Assembly (NCBI RefSeq): GCF_042657065.1 | Contig: NZ_JBHSNF010000004.1 | Span: 1 to 64,000 of the forward strand | DNA from: Rhodanobacter ginsengisoli | Lineage (GTDB): Bacteria > Pseudomonadota > Gammaproteobacteria > Xanthomonadales > Rhodanobacteraceae | Reading direction: 5' to 3' | Length of the DNA stretch: 64,000 nucleotides | Shown here: positions 52,848 to 61,013 of the stretch, in pieces | Numbering within the stretch: position 1 is the stretch's first letter | Layout of the letters: the number at the start of each line of letters is the position of its first letter | The notes under the pieces: generated by a model | Told to the model about the DNA's origin: nothing | Database searches by the model: none | The model's input: only the letters and a program-made list of their open reading frames with translations | Program-made: the position numbers and the translations under genes

Positions 52848-53177
52848 ATGCCGACTCCCCCCACCGTCCTGCTCTGTTACTGCAGCTGCCCCGATGCGGT
52901 CAGCGCGCAGCGTATCGCCGAAGCGCTGGTGCGGGAGCGCCTGGCGGCCTGCGTCAACCACTTGCCCGGCATCACCTCCACCTATCGCTGGGACGGCGCG
53001 GTGACCACCGACAGCGAGGCCCTGTTGCTGATCAAGACCACCGTCGCCCGGTTCGAGGCGCTCACGGCGCGCCTGCTGGAGCTGCACCCCTACGACCTGC
53101 CGGAGTTGATCGCGGTTCCGGTGGAACGTGGCCATGCCGCCTATCTGGAGTGGGTGCGCGCGAACGCCACAGGCTGA
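52848..53177 (+). CDS. cutA: CutA-type divalent cation tolerance protein
   Basis: A 109-residue member of the CutA1 family, trimeric proteins linked to copper and other divalent-metal tolerance. LLCYCSCPDAVSAQRIAEAL, RLAACVNHLPGITSTYRWDG and the C-terminal YDLPELIAVPVERGHAAYLEW block are diagnostic. The ATG at 52848 is used. An upstream frame extension (from 52761) overlaps the CIRCE-side leader and is not conserved in the family. It is followed by dsbD after 61 bp. The cutA-dsbD neighbourhood is common in gammaproteobacteria. Confidence 0.94.
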   Translation: MPTPPTVLLCYCSCPDAVSAQRIAEALVRERLAACVNHLPGITSTYRWDGAVTTDSEALLLIKTTVARFEALTARLLELHPYDLPELIAVPVERGHAAYLEWVRANATG

Positions 53178-53238
53178 CGAAAGCTCCCGACGCGGCGGGT
53201 GGGCCATAATGCGGGCTCGCACTTTTTCTGGAGTCGTG

Positions 53239-55422
53239 ATGCGACTGTTAGTTGCGGGTCGAGGCGCCACGCGTCTGCTGGTCTGGCTGGGCTTGCTGCT
53301 CGCGGCATCGCCGTTGTTCGCGCAGGGCACCGACGACCTGCTGCCGGTGACCGAAGCCTACCGGCTGCAGGCGGATGCGGGCACGCCGGGCCTGCTGAAG
53401 CTGCACTGGACCATCGCGCCGGACTACTACCTGTATCGCGGCCGCATGAAATTCAAGGCCGGCGATGGCGTGACGCTGGGCCAGGCGCGGCTGCCGGACG
53501 GCGAGAAGCATCACGACGAATATCTTGGCGATGTAGAGACCTACCACCACGGCATCGACGCCGTGCTGCCGTATACGCTGGCCGCCGGCACGAGCCGGCT
53601 GCGCCTGAGCGTGCAGTACCAGGGCTGCCATGAAGTCGACCCGAAGATCTGCTACCCCCCGCATACCGAGCAACTCGACCTTGCGCTGCCGTCGGCTCCG
53701 GGCATCGCCCCGGCGGCGGCCAGCGGCAATCCGCTGGGTGCCGCGCTCAGCCGGCTCGGCAGCAGCCCGAGCGATGCATCGGGCGGCCTGAATGCCGCGC
53801 CGCTGCCCGCGGAGCAAGCCTTCCGATTCGATGCGCTGGCGCAGGAGCCGCATCGGTTGCTGCTGCGCTGGACGATGCCGAAGGGCTATTACCTGTACCG
53901 CGATCGGACCACGTTGAAACTCGGCGACGGGGCCGGCCTCCGACTGAAACCCGTGTGGCCGGCCGGCACCACGCATCACGACGAGCACTACGGCGACGTC
54001 ACCGTATATTTCAACCAGGTCGAGCTCCCCGTCACGATCGAGGGTGAGCTGGCCGGCCGCACCCGGCTGACTCTCGAGGCCAGTTTCCAGGGTTGCCAGG
54101 AAGGTGGCTTGTGCTATCCGCTGATGAACCGCACGGTGAGCGTGGATCTCGGCGGCAGTGCCGCCTCCACGCCGCCCGAACTGCCGCCCGCCGAAGCCAC
54201 TCCGGCCCCGTTGCAGGCGAGCCTGCTGGTCGCGCTGCTGCTCGCGCTGGGCGGGGGACTGGTGCTGAACCTGATGCCATGCGTGCTGCCGGTGCTGTCG
54301 ATCAAGGCGGTCAGCGTGCTGGAGAGCCGCGAAAGCCACGCCTCCGCCCGACGGCACGCGCTGCTCTACAGCGCCGGTGTCCTGAGCAGTTTCGCCGCAC
54401 TCGGCATGGGCCTCCTCGCGTTGCGCACGGCCGGTCATGCACTGGGCTGGGGCACCCAGCTGCAACAGCCGCTCGTGGTGGCCGTCCTGGCCTGCGTGAT
54501 GCTGGCGGTGGGACTGTCGATGTCGGGCGTGGTGCAGTTCGGCGCCTCCCTGGGCAATACCGGTGCCGGCCTGGCCATGCGCTCGGGTCCCGCCGGCGAT
54601 TTCTTCACCGGGGTGCTTGCCGTCGTGGTGGCCAGCCCCTGCAGCGCGCCGTTCATGGGCAGCGCACTGGCTTATGCGTTTGCCGCACCGACGCTGGCGG
54701 CGCTGCTGGTGTTCCTGGCGCTGGGCCTCGGGCTGGCGTTGCCGTTCCTGCTGATCGGCTTCGTGCCCGCGCTGGCGCGCCTGCTGCCGCGGCCCGGGCG
54801 CTGGATGGAGACGCTGAAGCAGGTGCTGGCGTTCCCGATGTACCTGACCGCCGCCTGGCTGGTCTGGGTACTGGCGAACCAGCGTGGCGCCGACGCGGTG
54901 GGCCTGGTGCTGGTGGCGATGGTGCTGCTGGCGATGACCTTGTGGTGGTTCGAGCGCAGCCGCTCGCGTGGGCTCGCCAGTCGCGCACTGGTCGCCGTCC
55001 TCGCCGCGGCCACGCTGGCGCCGATGTACCTGCTCACCCACATACCGCGCTCCTCCGCCGCCACCCCGGCCGAGGACGGCGTGATCGCCTACAGTCCGGC
55101 AAGACTCGCCAGCTTGCGCGCGGCCGGCACCCCGGTGTTTGTCGACATGACCGCCGACTGGTGCGTCACCTGCAAGGCCAACGAACATGCCGTGCTCGAC
55201 ACGCAGGCATTCCGCGACCTGCTCGAACGCACTGGTGCGGTCTACATGAAAGGAGACTGGACCGACGTCAATCCGACCATCAGCGCGTTCCTGCAGCAAT
55301 ATCACTCGCCCGGCGTCCCCCTGTACGTGGTGTTCCCCAAAGACGGCGGCCCCGGCAGACAGCTGTCGACGGTACTCAGCACCTCGATGGTCGAGCAGGC
55401 GCTGACGGAAGCGGCGCGCTGA
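53239..55422 (+). CDS. dsbD: Thiol:disulfide interchange protein DsbD with duplicated N-terminal domain
   Basis: A 727-residue transmembrane reductant shuttle that moves electrons from cytoplasmic thioredoxin to periplasmic thiol proteins. After a signal peptide (about 1-27) come two successive DsbD-alpha domains. The first has its Cys pair in YQGCHEVDPKICYPP and the second in FQGCQEGGLCYPL. Then follows the membrane domain with eight segments and Cys in MPCVLPVLSIK and SPCSAPFMG. The C-terminal thioredoxin domain has DWCVTCKANE. Most DsbD proteins have only one alpha domain. The stop overlaps the tlpA-like gene (TGATG). Confidence 0.94.
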   Translation: MRLLVAGRGATRLLVWLGLLLAASPLFAQGTDDLLPVTEAYRLQADAGTPGLLKLHWTIAPDYYLYRGRMKFKAGDGVTLGQARLPDGEKHHDEYLGDVETYHHGIDAVLPYTLAAGTSRLRLSVQYQGCHEVDPKICYPPHTEQLDLALPSAPGIAPAAASGNPLGAALSRLGSSPSDASGGLNAAPLPAEQAFRFDALAQEPHRLLLRWTMPKGYYLYRDRTTLKLGDGAGLRLKPVWPAGTTHHDEHYGDVTVYFNQVELPVTIEGELAGRTRLTLEASFQGCQEGGLCYPLMNRTVSVDLGGSAASTPPELPPAEATPAPLQASLLVALLLALGGGLVLNLMPCVLPVLSIKAVSVLESRESHASARRHALLYSAGVLSSFAALGMGLLALRTAGHALGWGTQLQQPLVVAVLACVMLAVGLSMSGVVQFGASLGNTGAGLAMRSGPAGDFFTGVLAVVVASPCSAPFMGSALAYAFAAPTLAALLVFLALGLGLALPFLLIGFVPALARLLPRPGRWMETLKQVLAFPMYLTAAWLVWVLANQRGADAVGLVLVAMVLLAMTLWWFERSRSRGLASRALVAVLAAATLAPMYLLTHIPRSSAATPAEDGVIAYSPARLASLRAAGTPVFVDMTADWCVTCKANEHAVLDTQAFRDLLERTGAVYMKGDWTDVNPTISAFLQQYHSPGVPLYVVFPKDGGPGRQLSTVLSTSMVEQALTEAAR

Positions 55423-55973
55423 TGCTCGGTCGCGGCAACTGGCTGATCCTGGGCCTGGCCGTGCTGGCCGCCGGCATCGGCGGCATCGCCGAACATCGCC
55501 GCCAACCGGCGCTGTCGATGGAGGACGGCACCGATTCCGCGCTCATCGGTCATGCCGTACCCGCGCTCACCCTGCCCGACCTCGACGGCAAGCTGCACTC
55601 GCTCAGCGACTATCGGGGCCAGCGCCTGCTGCTGAATTTCTGGGCAAGCTGGTGCGGCCCGTGCCTGGACGAGATGCCGACATTGAACCAGGCGCAGAAA
55701 AAGTTCGGCGAAAAAGGGGCGATCGTCGTCGGTATTGCCATGGATGAACCTGATCGCGTCAGGGCATTTCTGGCCGCACATCCGGTAAGTTACCCGATGT
55801 TAGTAGGTCAATTGGCGTCACCCAGCAGCTCGGAAAAATTGGGCGATGAAGACCAGATACTGCCATATAGCGTGCTTATCGACGGCGATGGGCGCATTCT
55901 GGCGACACATAGAGGTTCTTTGTCCACCTCCCGGCTGGATCGGTGGCTGGCACCTGCGACAGGGCAGCGCTGA
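55422..55973 (+). CDS. TlpA/ResA-like membrane-anchored thioredoxin
   Basis: A 183-residue periplasmic thiol-disulfide protein. An N-terminal anchor (WLILGLAVLAAGIGGIA) is followed by a thioredoxin-like domain with WASWCGPCLDEMP, the active CxxC. The cis-Pro is in ILPYSVLID. It resembles TlpA, ResA and CcmG, which reduce apocytochromes or other periplasmic cysteines. Translational overlap with dsbD suggests DsbD supplies its electrons. aroQ starts 141 bp later. Confidence 0.92.
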   Translation: MLGRGNWLILGLAVLAAGIGGIAEHRRQPALSMEDGTDSALIGHAVPALTLPDLDGKLHSLSDYRGQRLLLNFWASWCGPCLDEMPTLNQAQKKFGEKGAIVVGIAMDEPDRVRAFLAAHPVSYPMLVGQLASPSSSEKLGDEDQILPYSVLIDGDGRILATHRGSLSTSRLDRWLAPATGQR

Positions 55974-56114
55974 ACAAGGGTCGACATACGCTTCCGCACG
56001 GGAATCCCGTACTTCTCCGCCAAACATCGCCGATCTGCGGTGAACTGGACAACATTCCCGACTGCGCGCACACTGCGCCGATTCCGGGTCTCCGGACGCA
56101 AGCGGGACGGTTTC

Positions 56115-56573
56115 GTGGCGAAGATCCTGGTCCTGCATGGACCCAACCTCAACTTGCTGGGTGCACGCGAGCCGCAGATCTACGGTCGCGAAACGCTGGC
56201 CGATATCAACCAGCGACTGGCCGAACACGCGCTGTCGGCCGGACATGAACTGCAGTGGTTCCAGTCCAATGCCGAGCACGAACTGATCGGCCGCATTCAC
56301 CAGGCCCGGGACGACCAGACCGCGCTGATCCTGTGCAATGCCGGCGCATTCACCCACACCAGTATTGCGTTGCGCGACGCGTTCGCCGCCGTGGCGATCC
56401 CGTTCATCGAAGTGCATTTGTCCAATGTGTACGCCCGCGAGTCCTTCCGCCATCACTCCTATCTGTCCGATCTCGCCATCGGAGTGATCTGCGGCTTCGG
56501 CAGCGACAGCTATGGCCTGGCGCTGGATGCCGCCATCCGGCGGCTGCAGGTACCGGCATCCGGCGCGGCATAA
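56115..56573 (+). CDS. aroQ: 3-dehydroquinate dehydratase, type II
   Basis: A 152-residue shikimate-pathway enzyme. KILVLHGPNLNLLGAREPQI holds the active-site Asn and Arg, YGRETL the catalytic Tyr, NAGAFTHTSIALRDA the Asn/Ala/His block and IEVHLSNVYARESFRHHSYL the His/Arg. It starts with GTG at 56115, preceded by GGGACGG. Upstream codons lack family similarity. accB follows after 77 bp, an order typical of gammaproteobacteria. Confidence 0.97.
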   Translation: MAKILVLHGPNLNLLGAREPQIYGRETLADINQRLAEHALSAGHELQWFQSNAEHELIGRIHQARDDQTALILCNAGAFTHTSIALRDAFAAVAIPFIEVHLSNVYARESFRHHSYLSDLAIGVICGFGSDSYGLALDAAIRRLQVPASGAA

Positions 56574-56650
56574 CGCGAACTCCCGGCCGCGAGGCCGACC
56601 TCATTCCCTTCCAGCCACCCCGGTGGCATGACTGACCAAAGGCTGATCCT

Positions 56651-57103
56651 ATGGATTTGCGCAAAATCAAGAAACTGATCGACCTGCTCGAGGAATCCAA
56701 CCTCGCCGAACTGGAAATCAAGGAAGGCGAGGAAGTGGTTCGCCTGTCGCGCGTGCCCAAGAACACCGCGCCGGTCGCCGCACCCGTCGCCGTGGCCGCG
56801 GCACCCGCACCGGTCGCGGCACCCGTCGCCGCGGCGGTCGAAGTCCCGGCAGCCGATGCCTTGCCCGCCGGCCATGTGGTGAAGGCGCCGATGGTCGGCA
56901 CGTTCTACGCGTCGGCCAGCCCGGGCACGCCGGCCTTCGTCAAGGTCGGCCAGCAGGTCAAGGCCGGCGAAACACTGGGCATCATCGAGGCGATGAAGAT
57001 GTTCAACCAGATCGAGGCCGACGTGGCCGGCACCGTGCAGGCGATCCTGGTCGAGAACGGCCAACCGGTGGAATTCGACGAACCCATGTTCGTGATTGCC
57101 TGA
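56651..57103 (+). CDS. accB: Biotin carboxyl carrier protein of acetyl-CoA carboxylase
   Basis: A 150-residue carrier. The N-terminal region DLRKIKKLIDLLEESNLAEL is followed by an Ala/Pro/Val-rich hinge (about 38-75) and the biotinyl domain. The biotin lysine is in IIEAMKMFNQIEAD. The stop is 10 bp before the accC start, so the two are in one operon. Confidence 0.97.
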   Translation: MDLRKIKKLIDLLEESNLAELEIKEGEEVVRLSRVPKNTAPVAAPVAVAAAPAPVAAPVAAAVEVPAADALPAGHVVKAPMVGTFYASASPGTPAFVKVGQQVKAGETLGIIEAMKMFNQIEADVAGTVQAILVENGQPVEFDEPMFVIA

Positions 57104-57113
57104 GGCCGCCCGG

Positions 57114-58481
57114 ATGCTCGAGAAGGTCGTCATCGCCAATCGCGGCGAAATTGCGCTGCGTATCCTGCGCGCCTGCCACAGTCTGGGCATCAAGACCGTG
57201 GCGGTGCATTCCACCATCGACAGCAACCTCAAGCACGTCGGTCTCGCCGACGAGTCGGTATGCATCGGACCGGGGCCGTCGGTCGACAGCTATCTCAATA
57301 TTCCGCGCATCATCGCCGCGGCGGAAATCACCGATGCCCAGGCGATCCATCCGGGTTACGGTTTCCTGTCCGAGCGCGCCGATTTCGCCGAGCAGGTCGA
57401 GCAGTCCGGCTTCATCTTCATCGGCCCGACCGCCGAGGTGATCCGGCTGATGGGCGACAAGGTGGAGGCGATCCGCGCCATGAAGGCCGCGGGCGTGCCC
57501 TGCGTGCCCGGCTCCGGCGGCCCGCTGGGCGAGGAGACCGACGAGAACATCCGCATCGCCCGCGAGATCGGCTACCCGGTGATCATCAAGGCCGCCGGCG
57601 GCGGCGGCGGCCGTGGCATGCGCGTGGTGCGCACCGAGGCACACCTGGCCAACGCCATCACGATGACCAAGCAGGAAGCCAAGGCCGCCTTCGGCAACGA
57701 TCAGGTGTACATGGAGAAGTTCCTGGAAAATCCGCGCCACGTGGAGATCCAGGTGCTGGCCGATGGCCAGGGCGGCGCGATCCACCTGGGCGAGCGCGAC
57801 TGCTCGATGCAGCGTCGCCACCAGAAGGTGGTCGAGGAGGCACCGGCGCCCGGCATCACGCCCGAACAGCGCGCGCGGATCGGCAAGGTCTGCGTCGACG
57901 CCTGCCTGCGCATCGGCTATCGCGGCGCCGGCACGTTCGAGTTCCTGTACGAGAACGGCCATTTCTACTTCATCGAGATGAACACCCGCATTCAGGTCGA
58001 GCATCCGGTGACCGAGTTGATCACCGGCGTCGACCTGGTGCGCGAACAGCTGCTGATCGCCGGTGGCGAGAAGCTGACGATCACGCAGGACGACGTGACG
58101 TTCCATGGCCACGCCATCGAATGCCGCATCAACGCCGAGGATCCCGACAGCTTCATGCCGTCGCCGGGAACGGTGAAGCGTTTCGAGGCCCCCGGTGGCC
58201 CCGGCGTGCGCGTCGACACGCACCTGTACGACGGTTACAAGATTCCGCCCAACTACGACTCGATGATCGGCAAACTGATCGTGCACGGCCCCGACCGCGA
58301 AACCGCGATCGCGCGCATGCGCCTGGCGCTGGCCGAAACGGTGATCGAGGGCGTGAAGTGCAACATCCCGCTGCAACAGCGGATCATGGCCGACGTCGGT
58401 TTCCAGCAGGGCGGCCAGAACATCCACTATCTGGAAAAGCGGATGGCGGAACAGAAAGGTCATCCGCCCGCCGATCATTGA
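57114..58481 (+). CDS. accC: Biotin carboxylase subunit of acetyl-CoA carboxylase
   Basis: A 455-residue ATP-grasp enzyme that carboxylates biotin on AccB. KVVIANRGEIALRILRACH opens the protein. GGGGRGMRVV is the glycine-rich ATP loop. FIEMNTRIQVEHPVTE contains the catalytic Arg and Glu. Length is as in E. coli. The ATG at 57114 is the family start. A downstream 92-bp gap leads to prmA. Confidence 0.98.
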   Translation: MLEKVVIANRGEIALRILRACHSLGIKTVAVHSTIDSNLKHVGLADESVCIGPGPSVDSYLNIPRIIAAAEITDAQAIHPGYGFLSERADFAEQVEQSGFIFIGPTAEVIRLMGDKVEAIRAMKAAGVPCVPGSGGPLGEETDENIRIAREIGYPVIIKAAGGGGGRGMRVVRTEAHLANAITMTKQEAKAAFGNDQVYMEKFLENPRHVEIQVLADGQGGAIHLGERDCSMQRRHQKVVEEAPAPGITPEQRARIGKVCVDACLRIGYRGAGTFEFLYENGHFYFIEMNTRIQVEHPVTELITGVDLVREQLLIAGGEKLTITQDDVTFHGHAIECRINAEDPDSFMPSPGTVKRFEAPGGPGVRVDTHLYDGYKIPPNYDSMIGKLIVHGPDRETAIARMRLALAETVIEGVKCNIPLQQRIMADVGFQQGGQNIHYLEKRMAEQKGHPPADH

Positions 58482-58573
58482 TCGGAGCACTGGACCGGCA
58501 CCATGGCGAACCCCGCCGCCTGCTCTCGGCATGCGGCGGGCATCGCCCTGCTCAACTTATCCATGGACTTCCC

Positions 58574-59539
58574 ATGCCCTGGCTCGAACTTTCCCTTACC
58601 GTGCGCATCGACCAGCAGCCCGGCGCCGAAGAAGCGCTCGGGGATCTCGGCGCGCTGTCGATCACGCTGCGCGATGCCGATGCGGAGACACCGGACGAAC
58701 AGGCCATCTTCGAGCCCGGCGTGGGCGAGCTGCCGCTGTGGCCCACGATCACCCTGAACGCACTGTTCGATGAGCACGCCGATCGTCGCGGACTCGTCGA
58801 AGCGCTGGGCGAATTGCTGCCATGGCTGGAGCCGGCGCACCTGCAGTTTCACGAGGTTGCCGACCAGGATTGGGAACGCGCCTGGATGGACCAGTTCAAG
58901 CCGATGCCGTTCGGCCGGCGCCTGTGGATCTATCCATGGAACATCGAGCCGCCCACGCACAACGAGAGTGGCGACGAGGAACTGGTGGTGGTGCGGCTCG
59001 ACCCCGGCCTCGCGTTCGGCAGCGGCACCCATCCGACCACCGCGCTGTGTCTGGAGTGGCTCGACGGCCTCGAGCTCCATGGCAAGACGCTGACCGACTT
59101 CGGTTGCGGCTCGGGCATCCTGGCAATCGCCGCGCTGAAGCTGGGCGCCGCCAGCGCGGTGGGTGTCGACAATGACCCGCAGGCACTCATCGCGTCGGCC
59201 GACAACGCCGAGCGCAATGGCGTGGCCGAGCGACTGACGTTGTTCCTGCCGCAGGATTTTGCCACCGCGGCCACTCCTGCGCATCCTGCGCCCGCGGCAC
59301 TTGTGCATCCATGCATATCGCCGGCCGACGTCTTCATCGCCAACATCCTCGCCGGACCGCTCGGTGAACTTGCCCCCACGTTTGCCGCAGCCGCCAGAGC
59401 GGGAGCACCGTTTGCGATCTCAGGCATCCTGCTCGGCCAACAGGACGAACTGCTGCAGCGTTACGCCGAATGGTTCGAGGAGCTGCGCGTGGACACGCGC
59501 GATGACTGGGTCCGCATCAGCGGTCGCCGCCGCTCCTGA
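58574..59539 (+). CDS. prmA: Ribosomal protein L11 methyltransferase
   Basis: A 321-residue SAM-dependent enzyme that trimethylates ribosomal protein L11. The N-terminal substrate-recognition domain (MPWLELSLTVRID; DWERAWMDQFKPMPFG) is joined to a methyltransferase domain with motif I LTDFGCGSGILAIAALKLGA and DVFIANILAGPLGEL. Length is slightly above the usual 295 because of an Ala/Pro-rich insert near residues 235-248 (ATAATPAHPAPAALVHP). The accC-prmA-DUF3426-fis order is conserved in Xanthomonadales. Confidence 0.95.
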   Translation: MPWLELSLTVRIDQQPGAEEALGDLGALSITLRDADAETPDEQAIFEPGVGELPLWPTITLNALFDEHADRRGLVEALGELLPWLEPAHLQFHEVADQDWERAWMDQFKPMPFGRRLWIYPWNIEPPTHNESGDEELVVVRLDPGLAFGSGTHPTTALCLEWLDGLELHGKTLTDFGCGSGILAIAALKLGAASAVGVDNDPQALIASADNAERNGVAERLTLFLPQDFATAATPAHPAPAALVHPCISPADVFIANILAGPLGELAPTFAAAARAGAPFAISGILLGQQDELLQRYAEWFEELRVDTRDDWVRISGRRRS

Positions 59540-59643
59540 GCCGCGCGACGATACCGGTCAACCGGATCGTCGCGATGCATGACCCATGCAGGCGACCCTG
59601 GTCATCCTGCTAAGCTTGCGCGGTATTGATCGAAGCGGCCTGC

Positions 59644-60501
59644 ATGTATACCCAATGCCCCGAATGCCTGTCGGTCTATTCGCTGGATGTGCACACCTTT
59701 GCGCAGGCGCACGGCCATGTGGTGTGCGGTCACTGCGGAGCCGGCTTCGACAGCGTCGCCACCCTCACCGAACAGCTGCCGCCCGAACCGTTCGTCGAGC
59801 TGCCGGTGAACGAGCCCGCGCTCGAACCGCCCTGCGTCGACCTGGTGGTCTATCGCCCGCGGACCGAGCCACCGGCGGTGATCGGGGAAGAGGCGGTCGT
59901 CGCCGCCGCGCCGGCAACCGAGGACTTCACCCAGCTGGTGTTTGCGCCCCGTTTTGCCCGCGAGCCGCGGGCGCGCCGCCAACCCAGGCATCCCAGGCAC
60001 AGCGCACGTCCATCCCGCGCACGTTCTTCCGGGATGCGCCAGTGGCCCTGGGTCATTGCCTGCACCCTGTTGACCCTGTCGCTGGTGGCGCAGCTGGCCT
60101 GGGCCGAGCGTGACCCCTTGCTGCGCAACCCCACCGTCGGCGGCTGGCTGCGCAGCAGCTGCAGCGTGCTCGGCTGCGAACTGCCGCTGGTCGCTGCTCC
60201 GCAGCAACTGCACCTGATCGCCAGCAACGTGCAGGCCCACCCCAGCGTACCCGGAGCACTGATGATCAGCGCCAGCGTGCGCAACGACGCGGCTTTCGCG
60301 CAGCCGTATCCGGTATTGACCATCACCTTGTCCAACGCCCGGGGCCAGCGCGTGGCCATGCGCCGGCTGCAGCCGCGCGAGTATCTCGACGACAGGGCGA
60401 TTCTTCAGCGCGGCCTGGCCCCGGGAGCCAGTGCCGTACTGCTGCTGGAGGTCGAGGATCCCGGCGACAAGGCTGTCGCGTTCGAGTTCGGCTTCGATTA
60501 G
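59644..60501 (+). CDS. Zinc-ribbon and DUF3426 domain membrane protein
   Basis: A 285-residue protein. The N-terminal MJ0042-type zinc ribbon has CPECLSVYSLD and CGHCGAGFD. A Pro/Glu-rich linker (about 40-120) leads to one membrane segment near 130-155 (WPWVIACTLLTLSLVAQLAW). The C-terminal DUF3426 domain is outside the membrane, with ASVRNDAAFAQPYPVLTITL and LEVEDPGDKAVAFEFGFD. The family lies between prmA and fis in many gammaproteobacteria, but its function is unknown. The ATG at 59644 starts at MYTQCPEC. Confidence 0.92.
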   Translation: MYTQCPECLSVYSLDVHTFAQAHGHVVCGHCGAGFDSVATLTEQLPPEPFVELPVNEPALEPPCVDLVVYRPRTEPPAVIGEEAVVAAAPATEDFTQLVFAPRFAREPRARRQPRHPRHSARPSRARSSGMRQWPWVIACTLLTLSLVAQLAWAERDPLLRNPTVGGWLRSSCSVLGCELPLVAAPQQLHLIASNVQAHPSVPGALMISASVRNDAAFAQPYPVLTITLSNARGQRVAMRRLQPREYLDDRAILQRGLAPGASAVLLLEVEDPGDKAVAFEFGFD

Positions 60502-60649
60502 CACTTAAAATTATCCCCGCGCACGGGTAGACTCGACCCTCGCGCAGAGTGCCGACCGGCATTCGAAACCCGCCGCGAACTTCAACACCAGTCATAACCA
60601 CAATCCGCGGCCCATGCAGCCGTCGCTTCGTACGTGAGGGGAGATGCCC

Positions 60650-60946
60650 GTGAATGCCGTAAGACTGCCTGCTGCCGGGGCCGCAACACAGACCTCGTCG
60701 CAAAGTGCAGGCTCGCAAAGTGCATTGAGCGAGTGCGTCAGCCGCACGGTACGCCGCTACCTGGCCGACATCGGCGATACCGAATGTGCCGAGGGACTGC
60801 ATGCTCTCGTGCTTCGAGAGGTCGAGGTTCCGTTGCTGCGCGAGGTGCTGGCGTTCCATGACGGCAACCAGAGCCGCGCAGCCAGCGCGCTGGGTATCAA
60901 CCGCGCCACCCTGCGCAAGAAGCTGGCCGCCCACGGCCTGCTGTAA
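60650..60946 (+). CDS. fis: Fis family nucleoid-associated regulator
   Basis: A 98-residue DNA-bending protein. The C-terminal helix-turn-helix is canonical: VLAFHDGNQSRAASALGINR, then ATLRKKLAAHGLL. The N-terminal 30 residues vary, as usual. The start is taken as GTG at 60650 because AGGGGAG (60637-60643) is 6 nt before it. That sequence touches the ATG at 60644, leaving no room for a ribosome to start there. Fis stimulates rRNA promoters and helps site-specific recombination. It sits in the conserved prmA-DUF3426-fis-purH block. Confidence 0.93.
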   Translation: MNAVRLPAAGAATQTSSQSAGSQSALSECVSRTVRRYLADIGDTECAEGLHALVLREVEVPLLREVLAFHDGNQSRAASALGINRATLRKKLAAHGLL

Positions 60947-61013
60947 CTCCCGCGAAAACAGCCGATCATCCAGACGGCTATAATGAGCGGCTTTCCCCTC
61001 CTGGAAACCCGCC

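Noticed and set aside
56758..56865. Ala/Pro/Val-rich repetitive stretch in accB
   Set aside because: This is the normal flexible hinge of the biotin carrier protein, not a novel repeat.
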